Assembly: GCA_046293395.1 (NCBI GenBank)
Contig: JBKBOU010000003.1
Span: forward strand, 496,001-560,000
DNA length: 64,000 nt
Reading direction: 5' to 3'
From: CAYNRA01 sp046293395
GTDB lineage: Bacteria; Bacteroidota; Bacteroidia; Cytophagales; Spirosomataceae
Part shown: one piece after another, positions 17,222 through 26,632 of the stretch
Layout of the letters: the number at the start of each line of letters is the position of its first letter
Numbering within the stretch: the stretch's first letter is position 1
Position numbers and translations under genes: made by a program
Notes under the pieces: generated by a model
Databases searched by the model: none
The model's input: the letters and a program-made list of their open reading frames with translations, nothing else
Told to the model about the DNA's origin: nothing

Positions 17222-20200
17222 ATGAGACAAAAATCTCTATTTTTTCAACGTATAACACAATGGTCCTTTGTTTGGCTGTTGCTGTTATCCCAATTATCAC
17301 TCGCACAGAGTAAAATTACCGGAACTGTCCTAGACGGAGAATCCAACACAGGACTACCCGGGGCTACTGTTCAAGTGAAAGGAACAACTCGCGGAGCAGC
17401 CACAGACTTAGACGGGAAATTCAGCCTAGAAGCCAAGTCTGGTGATGTACTTGTTGTATCTTCTGTAGGCTATGTTTCTAAAGAGGTGAATCTGGGCAAT
17501 CAAACCAATTTGACGATTGTTTTGGCGACAGATGCACAAAGTTTGGACGAAATCGTGGTCACTGGCTACGGGGCACAAGCCAAAAAAGACATCACAGGAG
17601 CGGTAGCAACGGTTGATATGAAAAAAGCGTTGGCTGTACCTGCTACAAACCTTGCCCAAGCGATTCAAGGGCGTGTCGCCGGTGTGAATGTAAGTAACGA
17701 AAATGCTCCTGGTGGAGGTGTGATGGTGCGTGTGAGAGGTTTTGGTACAATCAATGATAACTCACCTCTTTATGTCATTGACGGAACTCCTACAAAGGGT
17801 AACTTAAATACCTTAAACCTGAACGACATCGAGTCCATGCAAGTACTTAAAGATGCTTCTGCTGCTTCTATTTACGGTTCACGTGCAGGAAACGGGGTAG
17901 TTATTATCACCACAAAAAAAGGAAAAGGCGGAAAACCTAAATTAACGTATGACACCTATTACGGAAATCAAAGACCGATTAAATTCTTGGATTTAATCAA
18001 TACACAAGAATATGCCGACTTGCTCTGGGAGTCACGGATTAATGCCCAAAACCCAGGTTTGTTGGTCAATGGAGCTATTTCAGACAGAAGTAAAATTGTA
18101 TATCCGAATATTCCTATGTTTGGTGGCCAAGTAGCTACACCAATTATCCCAGATTATATCACGCCTGTTGGTGGCCGTGACGGTCAAGTGGACGAAAGCA
18201 AGTATTCGCTTACTCCCAAAAATCTCATTACCAGAGCAAACAAAGAAGGTACAGATTGGTTCGGTGCTATTTTTGGAAATGCACCTATTCAAAATCACCA
18301 ATTGGGTGTATCTGGTGCAACAGATGCCGCACGCTATGCGATGTCTGTAAACTACTTTGACCAAGAAGGTATCATGAAGTTTACCAGTTACAAACGTATT
18401 TCCTTACGCTCAAATACAGATTTTGTGGTAAACAAACGCCTACGTATCGGCGAGAACTTCCAAGTCGCATACGGCCAACAAGTCGGACAACCCAACGGAA
18501 ATCAAAATGAATCAAATGCGATTTCATTTGCCTACAGAATACCTCCTATTACACCAATTTATGATATTCGTGGAGAGTTCGCGGGTTCTCCGACTGTCCT
18601 CGATAACAGTCCAAATCCATTGGCATTGCTCACACGTAACAAAGACAACGTAACCAGAGAACTTCGTGTTTTCGGTAATATTTATGCAGAATTGGACATT
18701 TTGAAGGATTTGACAGCACGTTCACAATTCGGGATTGACTACAACTCCTCGAATCTGAGAAACTATATCTTCAATAACATTCAAGACCCTGAACCACGCG
18801 GAACAAATACATTGCAAACTAGCAATAGCTATGATTATTCTTGGACTTGGTACAATACATTAACGTACACTAAAAAAATTGGAGATAATCACCGCTTGAA
18901 TTTCTTGGCAGGAACAGAGTCTATCAAGAGTTATTTTGAGTTTTTCAATGCAGAACGTTCTGGATTTGCAGTAGATGATATCAGTAACCGGTATTTATCA
19001 GCAGGTCGTGCCGGAATCAACAACGCAGGAGGCGCTTCTGAATGGCGTTTGGCTTCTGAATTTGCTAAAGTGAATTACGGATTTGGGAACAAATACTTGG
19101 CTGACTTTACACTCCGTAGAGACCGCTCAAGTCGTTTTGCCCAAGAGTTTAGAGCCGCGATTTTCCCAGCAGCGAGTGCAGGATGGGTCATTTCTGAAGA
19201 ATCATTCGCCAAAAATTTAAGCTGGCTTTCTTTTGCTAAAGTTCGGGTTGGTATCGGTCAAACAGGTAATCAAGAAATTGGTAACTACAACGCCTTCTCT
19301 ACGTTTGCCACTTCCCCAGAATCATCTTTTTATGATTTACAAGGTGCAAATACCTCCGCACTTCCTGGTTATGAATTGGGACAATTTGGAAATGCACGTG
19401 CTAAATGGGAAACAACAACTTCGCAAAACATTGGTATTGATGCAAACCTCTTCAAGAATAAGTTAGACTTCAGTTTTGATTTATTCCAACGGACAACTTC
19501 AGACATGCTCTTCCCAGTTGAAGTACAATTTACACAAGGAGTTGCTGCCAACCCTTTCCAAAATATTGGCGAAATGGTCAATAAAGGATTTGAGGTTAGC
19601 TTGAATTATGGAGATAAAAAAGGTGACTTCTCGTACTCAATCGGTGGAAATGTTTCTACGTATAGAAACACTGTTACCCGTACAAATGGCGACCCTAATA
19701 CCCAGTTTTTCGGATTTACGACTCGTTTAGCACCTATGAGTGTTACACAACAAGGCTTCCCGCTTGCTTCTTTCTTCGGGTATCAGATTGATGGTATCTT
19801 CCAAACAGATGCAGAAGGGGAAGCACATGCAACGCAGTTCGGTGGAGGACAAATGAACAAAGCAGGTTCTTTCAAATACCGTGACATCAATAACGATGGA
19901 ATTATCAATGCAGCAGATAGAACCATTATCGGCAGTCCACACCCAGATTTTGCCTACGGTATCAATGCAACATTGGGCTACAAGAACTTCCGTTTAGATA
20001 TCTTCGGACAAGGTGTTCAAGGGAATGAACTTTTCAATTATGTGAAATACTGGACGGATTTCCCGACTTTCGGAGGAAACCGAAGCCGTACAATGTTGGA
20101 AAAATCGTGGAGACCAGGCATGACGGACGCCGTTTTGCCACTTCCACGCTCCAATGATGTCATCAGCTCTAATCCATCGACGTATTATATTGAGGATGGC

Positions 20201-20452
20201 TCGTATTTCCGTTTGAAAAACGTACAATTGAACTACACAATTCCGGCATCTATTCTTTCAAAAGCAGGAATCAGCAGTGCAACAGTATATTTACAAGCGA
20301 TTAACCTATTAACCTTGACGAAATATTCAGGACTTGACCCAGAAGTAAACTTGAGAAACTTCAGCGCGGGTTCAGACAGACAAATTGGGGTGGATGAAGG
20401 TTCTTACCCAGCGTACCGCTCATTCAATGCAGGTTTAAGCTTATCGTTTTAA
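17222..20452 (+). CDS. SusC/RagA family TonB-linked outer-membrane protein
   Basis: The 1076-residue product has a signal peptide ending LSLAQ at residue 29, then a carboxypeptidase-regulatory-like domain (about 31-105) starting KITGTVLDGESNTGLPGATV. A TonB-box region with DEIVVTGYG (about 107-117) follows, then a plug with the SusC hallmarks PLYVIDGTP and ASIYGSRAGNGVVIITTKKG, and a 22-strand-type barrel ending AGLSLSF. SusC proteins import oligomeric nutrients across the outer membrane, energised by TonB, with SusD as the lid. The SusD gene follows after 29 bases, and a secreted CocE-type hydrolase gene comes next, so the cargo may be a peptide- or ester-containing compound rather than a glycan. 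No glycoside hydrolase lies nearby. Confidence 0.95.
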   Translation: MRQKSLFFQRITQWSFVWLLLLSQLSLAQSKITGTVLDGESNTGLPGATVQVKGTTRGAATDLDGKFSLEAKSGDVLVVSSVGYVSKEVNLGNQTNLTIVLATDAQSLDEIVVTGYGAQAKKDITGAVATVDMKKALAVPATNLAQAIQGRVAGVNVSNENAPGGGVMVRVRGFGTINDNSPLYVIDGTPTKGNLNTLNLNDIESMQVLKDASAASIYGSRAGNGVVIITTKKGKGGKPKLTYDTYYGNQRPIKFLDLINTQEYADLLWESRINAQNPGLLVNGAISDRSKIVYPNIPMFGGQVATPIIPDYITPVGGRDGQVDESKYSLTPKNLITRANKEGTDWFGAIFGNAPIQNHQLGVSGATDAARYAMSVNYFDQEGIMKFTSYKRISLRSNTDFVVNKRLRIGENFQVAYGQQVGQPNGNQNESNAISFAYRIPPITPIYDIRGEFAGSPTVLDNSPNPLALLTRNKDNVTRELRVFGNIYAELDILKDLTARSQFGIDYNSSNLRNYIFNNIQDPEPRGTNTLQTSNSYDYSWTWYNTLTYTKKIGDNHRLNFLAGTESIKSYFEFFNAERSGFAVDDISNRYLSAGRAGINNAGGASEWRLASEFAKVNYGFGNKYLADFTLRRDRSSRFAQEFRAAIFPAASAGWVISEESFAKNLSWLSFAKVRVGIGQTGNQEIGNYNAFSTFATSPESSFYDLQGANTSALPGYELGQFGNARAKWETTTSQNIGIDANLFKNKLDFSFDLFQRTTSDMLFPVEVQFTQGVAANPFQNIGEMVNKGFEVSLNYGDKKGDFSYSIGGNVSTYRNTVTRTNGDPNTQFFGFTTRLAPMSVTQQGFPLASFFGYQIDGIFQTDAEGEAHATQFGGGQMNKAGSFKYRDINNDGIINAADRTIIGSPHPDFAYGINATLGYKNFRLDIFGQGVQGNELFNYVKYWTDFPTFGGNRSRTMLEKSWRPGMTDAVLPLPRSNDVISSNPSTYYIEDGSYFRLKNVQLNYTIPASILSKAGISSATVYLQAINLLTLTKYSGLDPEVNLRNFSAGSDRQIGVDEGSYPAYRSFNAGLSLSF

Positions 20453-20481
20453 TGCATAACTATCATTTATAATTGAAATCA

Positions 20482-22185
20482 ATGAAAAAAATAATCACCT
20501 TATCCTCACTCTTAGTTCTTGCGAGTACGATTTCGTGCAAGGAAGAATTCTTGAATGTACAGCCTTTGGGTGTACTTAGTGAAAGCAACCTAACCAATAA
20601 AATTGGGGTTGAATTAGTACTTACAGGCGCCTATTCTTTGATGGATGGTGTCCAAACCAACGTCGGTTCAGCATTTGCAGATTGGCAAGGTGCTGCGGAC
20701 AATTGGGTGTATGGCTCAGTCGCTTCCGATGATGCCTACAAAGGGTCAAATGCAGGTGACCAACCAGAAATATCTGTCATCGAAGCCTACAACCACACCG
20801 CCGACTTGGTGCATTTCCGTGGAAAATGGCGTGCTGTTTATGATGGTATCGCACGTACAAACGACGTAATTTTATTGGTAGCGAAGGCAGAAGATATGAC
20901 CGAAGCAGAGAAAACAGCCGTCATTGCACAGGCACGTTTTTTACGTGGTCACTATCATTTTGAAGCGAGAAAGGTATTTGGAAAAGTTCCGTACATTGAC
21001 GAGAAAACGTACAATCCGGCGGATGCTAACTCAACCAAAGTACCTAATACTGAAGAAATTTGGAGTAAAATTGAAGCTGACTTAGATTTTGGTTACAAAA
21101 ATCTCCCGAATCGTTGGGCAGGTGCTCCGGGCAAAGCTACCAAATGGGCAGCAGCGGCTACGCTTGCCAAAGCAAAATTATTTCAGGCAAAATACAGCGA
21201 AGCAAAACCAATTTTGGAAGATATTCTTGCAAACGGTGGGTATAGATTGGTTGACAAATACCACGACAATTATCGCGCAGCGACTAACAACAACGCAGAA
21301 TCTATTTTTGAGGTACAATATTCTGTGAATGACGGAGCAGCAATTTCAAACAACGGAAACCGTGGCGGCACATTGAACTATCCGTATGGAGGTGGTGCAT
21401 TAACAACTTGCTGTGGGTTCTTCCAACCCTCACAAAACTTAGTAAACAACTTCAAAACAGATGCGAACGGTTTGCCAATTATGGATTTCAATAGCAGCGA
21501 CGTTCCCGGAGATAATTCTGTTTCATTTGCAGGAAACGTTGACCCACGGTTAGACCATACCGTCGGCAGAGACGGTGTTCCTTACCTTGATTGGGGAATT
21601 CATAACCCACAATATATCCGAGATAGAGCCTATGCTGGGCCGTTTTCACCAAAAAAAGGTTCTCCTTACAAATCAGAGGCAGGAAGTTTGACTTGGACGA
21701 ACAACCCGCGCCAAAATGCAAACAACTACCGTCTCATTCGTTTGGCTCACGTTATTTTGTGGTTGGCAGAATGTGAAGTAGAAGTAGGAGATCTAGAAAA
21801 AGCACGTGACTATGTTAACCGAATTCGTCGTCGTGCTGCCAATCCAGAAGGGTTCGTACAATTGAACGGAAAGCCCGCTGGAAATTACGCCATCAAGGAA
21901 TATTCAGCAAGCTGGACAGACAAAGGAGCTGCAAGAGATGCCGTTCGTAGAGAACAACGTCTTGAATTTGCAATGGAAGGCCACCGCTTCTTTGACCTCG
22001 TACGTTGGGGAATTGCGGATAAAACCATCAACGATTATCTAACAGTTGAAGCAACCAAACGAACCTACTTGAGAGGAGCGAAATTTGTAGCAGGAAAGCA
22101 CGAATATTTCCCGATTCCAAACCAAGAAATCTTGAATAGTGCAAAAGATGGCCAAGCGACATTGAAGCAAAATAACGGGTATTAA
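20482..22185 (+). CDS. RagB/SusD family nutrient-binding lipoprotein
   Basis: The 567-residue product starts at the ATG at 20482; the frame also opens at a TTG 9 bases earlier, which is less likely. The lipobox puts the lipidated Cys at residue 19 (STISC). SusD hallmarks are present: the N-terminal LNVQPLGVLSESNL segment, TPR-like helices with ARFLRGHYHF, and the C-terminal EQRLEFAMEGHRFFDLVRWG signature. SusD proteins sit on the cell surface, bind the nutrient, and close over the partner SusC barrel. This gene directly follows susC and is ended by the hairpin at 22208-22247, so the two form one transcription unit. Confidence 0.95.
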   Translation: MKKIITLSSLLVLASTISCKEEFLNVQPLGVLSESNLTNKIGVELVLTGAYSLMDGVQTNVGSAFADWQGAADNWVYGSVASDDAYKGSNAGDQPEISVIEAYNHTADLVHFRGKWRAVYDGIARTNDVILLVAKAEDMTEAEKTAVIAQARFLRGHYHFEARKVFGKVPYIDEKTYNPADANSTKVPNTEEIWSKIEADLDFGYKNLPNRWAGAPGKATKWAAAATLAKAKLFQAKYSEAKPILEDILANGGYRLVDKYHDNYRAATNNNAESIFEVQYSVNDGAAISNNGNRGGTLNYPYGGGALTTCCGFFQPSQNLVNNFKTDANGLPIMDFNSSDVPGDNSVSFAGNVDPRLDHTVGRDGVPYLDWGIHNPQYIRDRAYAGPFSPKKGSPYKSEAGSLTWTNNPRQNANNYRLIRLAHVILWLAECEVEVGDLEKARDYVNRIRRRAANPEGFVQLNGKPAGNYAIKEYSASWTDKGAARDAVRREQRLEFAMEGHRFFDLVRWGIADKTINDYLTVEATKRTYLRGAKFVAGKHEYFPIPNQEILNSAKDGQATLKQNNGY

Positions 22186-22207
22186 TTTACCGACTTCATT
22201 CATCCCA

Positions 22208-22247
22208 AAAGAGAGCAGGAACTGAAAAGAACCTGCTCTCTTTTTTT
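22208..22247 (+). terminator. Terminator after susD
   Basis: A 12-bp perfect stem (22208-22219, AAAGAGAGCAGG, with 22232-22243) followed by a T run, 22 bases after the susD stop. It separates susCD from the hydrolase gene that follows. Confidence 0.85.
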
Positions 22248-22391
22248 GAATTGATTTACGGATTACGTCTAGCTATCCACGCGTTTCATCCAGCACGTGT
22301 TGTATTTATCTATCGAATACGCTAAATTGAACCAATTTCGGTGATAAAAACCAAGTCATTTTCTAATCAACTATTCTTAAAAACAAAAGAA

Positions 22392-24275
22392 ATGAAAAAA
22401 ATAACTCCATTTCATGGACTGTTTGCCTTTCTCTTGCTTTTCGTTTCTACTTTTTCGTGGGGACAAGCAAACCAGTGGGTAAAAGACAATTACACCAAAT
22501 ATGTGTATAAAATTCCGATGACAGACGGAACCCTCCTGCATACACATGTATATGTACCTAAGGACGCCAGTGAATCCAATACGTATCCAATGATTATGCA
22601 GAGAACCTGCTACAGTGTCGCGCCTTATGGGGAAGATACCTACCCAGCGAAACTCGGCCCGTCTGAACATTTGATGAAAGAAAAATACATTTTTGTTTAT
22701 CAAGACGTACGCGGACGTTGGATGTCGGAAGGGAAATGGACGAATATGACTCCCAACAACCCAGGAAACAGCAAAACGATTGCACCTGACGAAAGTTCGG
22801 ACACGTATGACACCATCGACTGGCTTGTGAAGAACGTGAAATTCAATAATGGGAAAGTCGGACAGTGGGGTATTTCTTATCCAGGATTTTATACGGCTGC
22901 TGGGATGGTAGATGCACACCCTGCCTTAAAGGCGTCGTCTCCACAAGCACCAATTGGCGATTTCTTCTTCGATGATTTTCACCACAACGGCGCGTTTATT
23001 CAAGCCTATTTATTCACGTTTCCTGTTTTTGGAGTACAACACAACGGGCCAACCTCCGAAAGCTGGTACAATCACCAAATCATTCGTCCAGATACAAAAG
23101 ACGGCTATCAGTTCCAGCTTGACTTGGGTCCTCTGAAAAACGCCGATAAATACTACAAGGACAACTTCTATTGGCAAGAAACAATGGAACATCCGAATTA
23201 CGATGAATTTTGGCAAAAAAGAAGCATTATTCCTCATCTGAAAAACGTAAACCATGCCGTCATGACAGTCGGTGGGTGGTTTGATGCGGAAGATTTGTAC
23301 GGGCCCTTGACCATCTACAAAACAGTTGAGAAAAACAATCAGTCCAAGGGCTACAATACCCTTGTGATGGGACCTTTTGGACATGGGCGTTGGTCAAGAG
23401 AAACAGGCCACACCTTGCACAGCAATATTTATTTTGGAGATAGTGTCGCTACTTTTTATCAAAAAAATATCGAACAAAAATTCTTCAATCACTTTTTAAA
23501 AGGCGCTGGCGACGGAAAAACCGGTCTTCCCGAAGCATACATGTTTGATACAGGTTTGAAAAAATGGGACACGTTCAACCAATGGCCCCCTAAAGAAGCA
23601 ACCAAACAAACATATTACTTACATTCCAACGGGAAACTCACCACGCAAACACCAGCCAAAGTAACAGCGGCTTCTTTTGAAAGTGACCCCGCCAAACCAG
23701 TTCCTTATACCGAAGACAATACAACTACCATTGGTTTTACACCATTTAACTATATGTCTGAAGACCAACGATTTGCTGCACGTCGCCCAGATGTACTTGT
23801 ATTTCAATCAGATGTACTGACAGAAGACGTAACGGTATCTGGCGAAATTATGGCAAAATTGAAGGTGGCGACAACGGGTTCAGATGCAGACTGGGTTGTG
23901 AAACTTATCGATGTTTACCCAGGCGACGAGCCAAACCACCCGTATATGCCAAACAAAAACATCATCTTGAGCAATTACCATCAAATGGTACGGAGTGATG
24001 TTATGCGAGGTCGGTTTAGAAATAGTTTTGAGAAACCAGAACCTTTCGTTCCAAACCAAAAGACCAATGTAAACGTCAAATTACAAGACGTTCACCATAC
24101 CTTCAAAAAAGGTCATCGCATACAAATACAAGTACAGAGTACGTGGTTCCCGTTGATTGATAGAAATCCACAAAAATTTGTACCTAACATTTACAAAGCC
24201 AATGCAGAGGATTTCATCAAGGCGACACACAAAGTTTTTGCTGACTCGTCTATCGAAATGGATATTTTGAAGTAA
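22392..24275 (+). CDS. CocE/NonD family hydrolase (peptidase S15-like), secreted
   Basis: The product is 627 residues from the ATG at 22392. The frame opens earlier with a GTG at 22341, but 22392 yields a proper signal peptide ending FSWGQ. The alpha/beta-hydrolase part carries the nucleophile elbow GISYPG with Ser162. Further on are GGWFDAEDLYGP, with the likely catalytic Asp, and GPFGHGRW, with the likely catalytic His. The C-terminal third is a jelly-roll domain of the Xaa-Pro dipeptidyl-peptidase C-terminal type. The family includes cocaine esterase, glutaryl-7-ACA acylases and X-Pro dipeptidyl-peptidases, cleaving ester or amide bonds. It follows susCD after a terminator, so it may act on the imported substrate outside or in the periplasm. 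Exact substrate unknown. Confidence 0.9.
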   Translation: MKKITPFHGLFAFLLLFVSTFSWGQANQWVKDNYTKYVYKIPMTDGTLLHTHVYVPKDASESNTYPMIMQRTCYSVAPYGEDTYPAKLGPSEHLMKEKYIFVYQDVRGRWMSEGKWTNMTPNNPGNSKTIAPDESSDTYDTIDWLVKNVKFNNGKVGQWGISYPGFYTAAGMVDAHPALKASSPQAPIGDFFFDDFHHNGAFIQAYLFTFPVFGVQHNGPTSESWYNHQIIRPDTKDGYQFQLDLGPLKNADKYYKDNFYWQETMEHPNYDEFWQKRSIIPHLKNVNHAVMTVGGWFDAEDLYGPLTIYKTVEKNNQSKGYNTLVMGPFGHGRWSRETGHTLHSNIYFGDSVATFYQKNIEQKFFNHFLKGAGDGKTGLPEAYMFDTGLKKWDTFNQWPPKEATKQTYYLHSNGKLTTQTPAKVTAASFESDPAKPVPYTEDNTTTIGFTPFNYMSEDQRFAARRPDVLVFQSDVLTEDVTVSGEIMAKLKVATTGSDADWVVKLIDVYPGDEPNHPYMPNKNIILSNYHQMVRSDVMRGRFRNSFEKPEPFVPNQKTNVNVKLQDVHHTFKKGHRIQIQVQSTWFPLIDRNPQKFVPNIYKANAEDFIKATHKVFADSSIEMDILK

Positions 24276-24290
24276 TTGCTTCAATATCAA

Positions 24291-24340
24291 TCTATAAAAA
24301 GGGAGGCACTCTAGAATTAGAGTGCCTCCCTTTTTATAGA
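24291..24340. terminator. Bidirectional terminator, 23-bp perfect palindrome
   Basis: The arms 24291-24313 and 24318-24340 are perfectly complementary over 23 bp, with loop GAAT. Five A and five T residues flank the GC core, so it can end both the plus-strand hydrolase transcript and the minus-strand guanylyltransferase transcript; it lies between the two convergent stops. Confidence 0.9.
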
Positions 24341-24351
24341 CCATTCGTTCA

Positions 24352-25419
24352 TCAAACAAATTCTAGCCCTTTTGCTTCTGCATCAGATACAAACTTTTTA
24401 ACAAGCTGCTCGTCTTCTTTTTTACAAATCATCAGAACGTTATCATACTCTGCTACAATGACATTATCGAGACCATTGATAACAACCAACCTGTCTTTTG
24501 GGGTTTTGACAACGCAATTCTGAGTATTATAGAGCATCACTTGGCCATCAATTGCGTTTCCGTGTTCATCTTTGTCTGAAATTTCATAAAGTGATTTCCA
24601 AGTGCCTAAATCCGACCAACCGATGTCGCTCAAAACAACAAATACGTTCTCCGCTTTTTCCATTACGCCATTATCAATCGATATACTGCGACATTGTTTG
24701 TATGCAACCCCAAGTGCCTCCTTTTCTTCCTCTGTAAAAAAAGCTTTTTGAGCCACTTGGAATGCCTCCGCCATCTCCGGTAGAAAAGCATTGAAGGATG
24801 TCAAAATACTTTTAACATGCCAAATGAAAATGCCTGCATTCCAGACGTAATCACCACTTGCGATAAATTTCTCAGCCAATTCTAGGTGGGGTTTTTCTGT
24901 GAACGTTTTGACACGTTTGACTTCCGTTTCATTTTCCAAAAACTGGATATATCCGTAACCCGTATCTGGCCGGGTCGGAGTGATACCGAGTGTCACCAAG
25001 ACATTTTGCTTGGCTGCACACGCTATGGCTACCTGAATCCTCCTCTTGAACTCCTCCTCTTTCAATATAATATGGTCAGCAGGTGCCACCACAATGGTTG
25101 CATCCGGATTTTCTTTTTCAATTTTATAACATGCATACGCAATACAAGGTGCTGTATTCCTGCGGCTAGGTTCACACAAAATTTGGGCATCCGACAAATA
25201 CGGGAGCTGTTCTTTCGTAATTTGATAATATTCTTCGCTCGTGACCACGTAAATATTTTCTTTCGGACAAATCCCTTCAAAACGACTTGCCGTTTGTTGT
25301 ATCAATGTTTGCCCTGTACCTAGCACATCATGGAACTGCTTGGGGTTCGTTTGTCGGCTAAAAGGCCAAAACCTAGTTCCTACTCCACCTGCCATGATGA
25401 TCACATAATTATTCTTCAT
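24352..25419 (-). CDS. manC: Mannose-1-phosphate guanylyltransferase
   Basis: The 355-residue product carries the nucleotidyltransferase signature MAGGVGTRFWPFSR (residues 9-22) followed by PKQF, the EPSRRNTAPCIAYA block that binds the nucleotide, and the FTEKP and WNAGIFIW sugar-phosphate motifs. The enzyme makes GDP-mannose from mannose 1-phosphate and GTP in the cytoplasm, feeding glycoprotein, O-antigen or capsule synthesis. At this length it is the monofunctional type, without the C-terminal phosphomannose isomerase domain of the long ManC/AlgA enzymes. It is convergent with the CocE-type hydrolase gene and 75 bases downstream of the DUF3089-like gene, so it may be read from that promoter or its own. 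Confidence 0.93.
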   Translation of the reverse strand: MKNNYVIIMAGGVGTRFWPFSRQTNPKQFHDVLGTGQTLIQQTASRFEGICPKENIYVVTSEEYYQITKEQLPYLSDAQILCEPSRRNTAPCIAYACYKIEKENPDATIVVAPADHIILKEEEFKRRIQVAIACAAKQNVLVTLGITPTRPDTGYGYIQFLENETEVKRVKTFTEKPHLELAEKFIASGDYVWNAGIFIWHVKSILTSFNAFLPEMAEAFQVAQKAFFTEEEKEALGVAYKQCRSISIDNGVMEKAENVFVVLSDIGWSDLGTWKSLYEISDKDEHGNAIDGQVMLYNTQNCVVKTPKDRLVVINGLDNVIVAEYDNVLMICKKEDEQLVKKFVSDAEAKGLEFV

Positions 25420-25494
25420 GCTCGAATTATCTATATTTAGTTTGTTTTTAACTAGGACGGGTAAACATTACCTCGCCGTCATTGTGAATAATTT

Positions 25495-26541
25495 CTATCT
25501 GGATTGGCTCAAAAAGTTTTCCAAGCGCAAAGCTACATTTTCTCGAATGTTTCCCCAATATAAATTTATATCAGCGTAGTGCCAAATTTTAGTTCGTAAG
25601 AAAATACGCCCTTTGATGTAAGGCTGATGAATCCACAATAAACCTTCATGTACTTGGGCATCTGCCGGGTTCTCCACCCACTTAAAGCCCAATCCGACCC
25701 CACCTACATTTTGTTTTTCTGAAATGAACTCTTTGGTGTCTGTCCAAGTCAAAGGATTCACACAATACGAAGTATGCAATCCGTTTTTATAATAAGTTGG
25801 ATAGTAACCTGTCAAAAACGTATTCCAACTCACAAAACCACCTACGTCACCGGGTGTTTTGCTTGGCGAAATAGACTGGAAAGTATCCGGTTGGACTGCG
25901 ATACCGACCAAATAAGCAGCAACCAATTGTTTTTGTCTTGGCGTTCCATCAAAAAAGTCTTTTAAAAGTCTGCGTGCGTGAATTGTTCCTTGGCTATGCG
26001 AAGCAATTACAATAGGCCGACCGTCATTTTCTTTTTCCAGATAATGAACAAAAGCGGCTTTCACATCTTGGTAAGCTAACTCCAACGCTTGCCGATTCGC
26101 CGACGTATCGGTTGTCAAGAAAACACTGTAATGCGCTTGGCGGTATCTCGGTACGAAAACACGGCACGAACCATTGAAAACCGATGCCTGATTTAGAATC
26201 GTTGAACCGTCAATTTTTTCGTTCAATACGTCATCATTTACAGAGGCATTCCATGTGTATTCGTTGGCGGGTTTATCCCCATAGATAGTGGGATAAATAA
26301 AAAAAACATCTGCCTTCGCTTCTTCTTGTTGGTCTTTGAAAGGCGAACCTTTCGGTATTTTATCCGCCATGTCTTCCTTTTCAGGATGGGCAGCCCACAT
26401 GGATAAAAGGGTATAGTCTGGCGCTGGAGGCACTACATTTTTATTGAATGGGTCCTTAATTACGTATCGCTGCGCCAATAAATTCGAAGAAAAAAGAGAC
26501 GAACAAACTACGAAAAGAAAAAGAGAAAATGATTTCAGCAT
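25495..26541 (-). CDS. DUF3089-like secreted alpha/beta hydrolase
   Basis: The 348-residue product has a signal peptide ending NLLAQ at residue 24. It has the DUF3089 features: KADVFFIYPTIYG near residue 75, VFVPRYRQAHYSVF, and the nucleophile elbow SHSQG in an IVIASHSQGT context, followed by a late Asp/His region (NPADAQVHEG). DUF3089 proteins are predicted lipase or esterase-like serine hydrolases; substrates are not established. Export to the periplasm or surface is predicted. The gene is divergent from the TonB-dependent receptor at 26633, with about 90 A+T-rich bases between them that must hold both promoters, so the two may serve one uptake pathway. Confidence 0.8.
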   Translation of the reverse strand: MLKSFSLFLFVVCSSLFSSNLLAQRYVIKDPFNKNVVPPAPDYTLLSMWAAHPEKEDMADKIPKGSPFKDQQEEAKADVFFIYPTIYGDKPANEYTWNASVNDDVLNEKIDGSTILNQASVFNGSCRVFVPRYRQAHYSVFLTTDTSANRQALELAYQDVKAAFVHYLEKENDGRPIVIASHSQGTIHARRLLKDFFDGTPRQKQLVAAYLVGIAVQPDTFQSISPSKTPGDVGGFVSWNTFLTGYYPTYYKNGLHTSYCVNPLTWTDTKEFISEKQNVGGVGLGFKWVENPADAQVHEGLLWIHQPYIKGRIFLRTKIWHYADINLYWGNIRENVALRLENFLSQSR

Positions 26542-26632
26542 ATTAATATTACTTTTTTTTGTTTTTTTTGCACAAAAATGATATTTCTTTTGTGTAATAT
26601 TACCACAAAATTAAACTAACTACCTAATAACT

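Noticed and set aside
22377..22919. 180-codon minus-strand frame
   Set aside because: It lies wholly opposite the CocE-type hydrolase gene, whose motifs are intact; the antisense product has no family features.
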